Source: a virus
DNA: 26,162 nucleotides
Virus record (IMG/VR): IMGVR_UViG_3300043015_000080
Coordinates: 1-26,162 of that record
Direction: 5' to 3' (one strand)
Within the stretch, counting starts at the first letter, position 1, and each line of letters begins with the position of its first letter. A model generated the notes under the pieces. That model did not search any database and was not told the DNA's origin. It saw only the letters and a list, made by a program, of their open reading frames with translations. The position numbers and the translations under genes were made by a program. This document shows, one piece after another, positions 26,074 through 26,162 of the stretch.

Positions 26074-26162
26074 CGCCGACCGCCTTGCCGTGCATCCACT
26101 CGCATAATTCCTACGCGCCAATCCGTGTCAGTGTTGCCCTCAACGCGCATCCGCACCTGTCG
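26070..26162 (-). CDS. C-terminal end of a tail-type protein (runs in from right edge)
   Basis: Thirty codons are open from the right edge to a TGA at 26070-26072 that overlaps the next start. The end of the product, RMRVEGNTDTDWRVGIMRVD then ARQGGRR, matches the closing strands and Gly-Gly-Arg-Arg end I know from podovirus tail/head-tail proteins encoded just before fibre genes. The start lies outside the window, so the identity is tentative. Confidence 0.6.
   Translation of the reverse strand, partial: RQVRMRVEGNTDTDWRVGIMRVDARQGGRR

Noticed and set aside
1-26162. Insertion sequences, transposases, integrase or attachment site
   Set aside because: No transposase or recombinase motif and no terminal inverted repeats with target duplication were seen; the region reads as an uninterrupted phage genome.

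Overview
The window is a 26 kb piece of a tailed double-stranded DNA phage genome, open at both ends. It holds a large terminase, a small terminase, a portal, a scaffold, a major capsid protein of the SU10/DUF5309 type, ejection-type internal proteins and a complete lysis cassette. I see no tail tube, sheath, tape-measure or baseplate gene, so a short-tailed (podovirus) particle is the best guess. The styles of the structural proteins (SU10-type capsid, polyvalent internal protein, Ala/Gln-rich internal proteins) are those I associate with marine alphaproteobacterial phages; that host assignment is an inference. No integrase, DNA polymerase, primase, replicative helicase, RNA polymerase, tRNA or CRISPR array is visible.

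Layout, left to right. (1) 1-4301, minus strand: terminase small subunit, terminase large subunit, two tiny basic genes, three small virion-type genes and the N-terminal 424 codons of a large polyvalent virion protein that leaves the window. (2) 4302-4541: promoter/operator region and two tandem minus-strand terminators. (3) 4542-6034, minus strand: a lambda-like replication block made of a small Cro-type HTH regulator, a possible leader peptide, a winged-helix replication initiator that contains three dyad iterons and an AT-rich repeat block inside its own coding sequence, and a probable helicase-loader-position protein. (4) 6035-6120: an AT-rich divergent control region with a perfect 9-13-9 dyad that reads as a near-symmetrical pair of divergent promoters. 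(5) 6121-10723, mostly plus strand: the early/recombination operon (candidate single-strand annealing protein, SSB, DUF1367-like protein, zinc-finger protein, HNH nuclease, several small HTH proteins, DUF3310), with the RusA resolvase inserted on the opposite strand. (6) 10724-10961: a gene-free, highly structured stretch with a candidate non-coding RNA or mRNA leader. (7) 10962-11159: a small probably exported protein. (8) 11137-26162, minus strand: the late operon, transcribed right to left: end of a tail gene, C1q-like fibre protein, GNAT-like protein, two Ala/Gln-rich internal proteins, SleB-type wall hydrolase, ejection protein, portal, small head protein, scaffold, capsid, a terminator, several small head/neck genes, holin-like protein, membrane-anchored amidase, Rz/Rz1 spanins, an HTH-metallophosphoesterase and a Cys/His-rich small protein.

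How it fits together. The repressor-like protein and the divergent promoter at about 6.06 kb would choose between leftward replication genes and rightward recombination genes. The initiator would bind iterons in its own gene and recruit host replication enzymes, as lambda O and P do; the annealing protein, SSB, HNH nuclease and RusA would recombine and resolve replication products. Late genes build the head, package DNA with TerS/TerL, and lyse the host with holin, amidase and spanins. Both the leftward exit at base 1 and the entry at base 26162 are on the minus strand, so on a circular or permuted map one late transcript could run from terS through the missing sequence into the tail, head and lysis genes. 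Gene starts were adjusted by Shine-Dalgarno position and by stop/start overlap with the upstream gene; overlaps of 1, 4 or 8 bases are the rule here. Family assignments come from motif recognition only; no database search was run.
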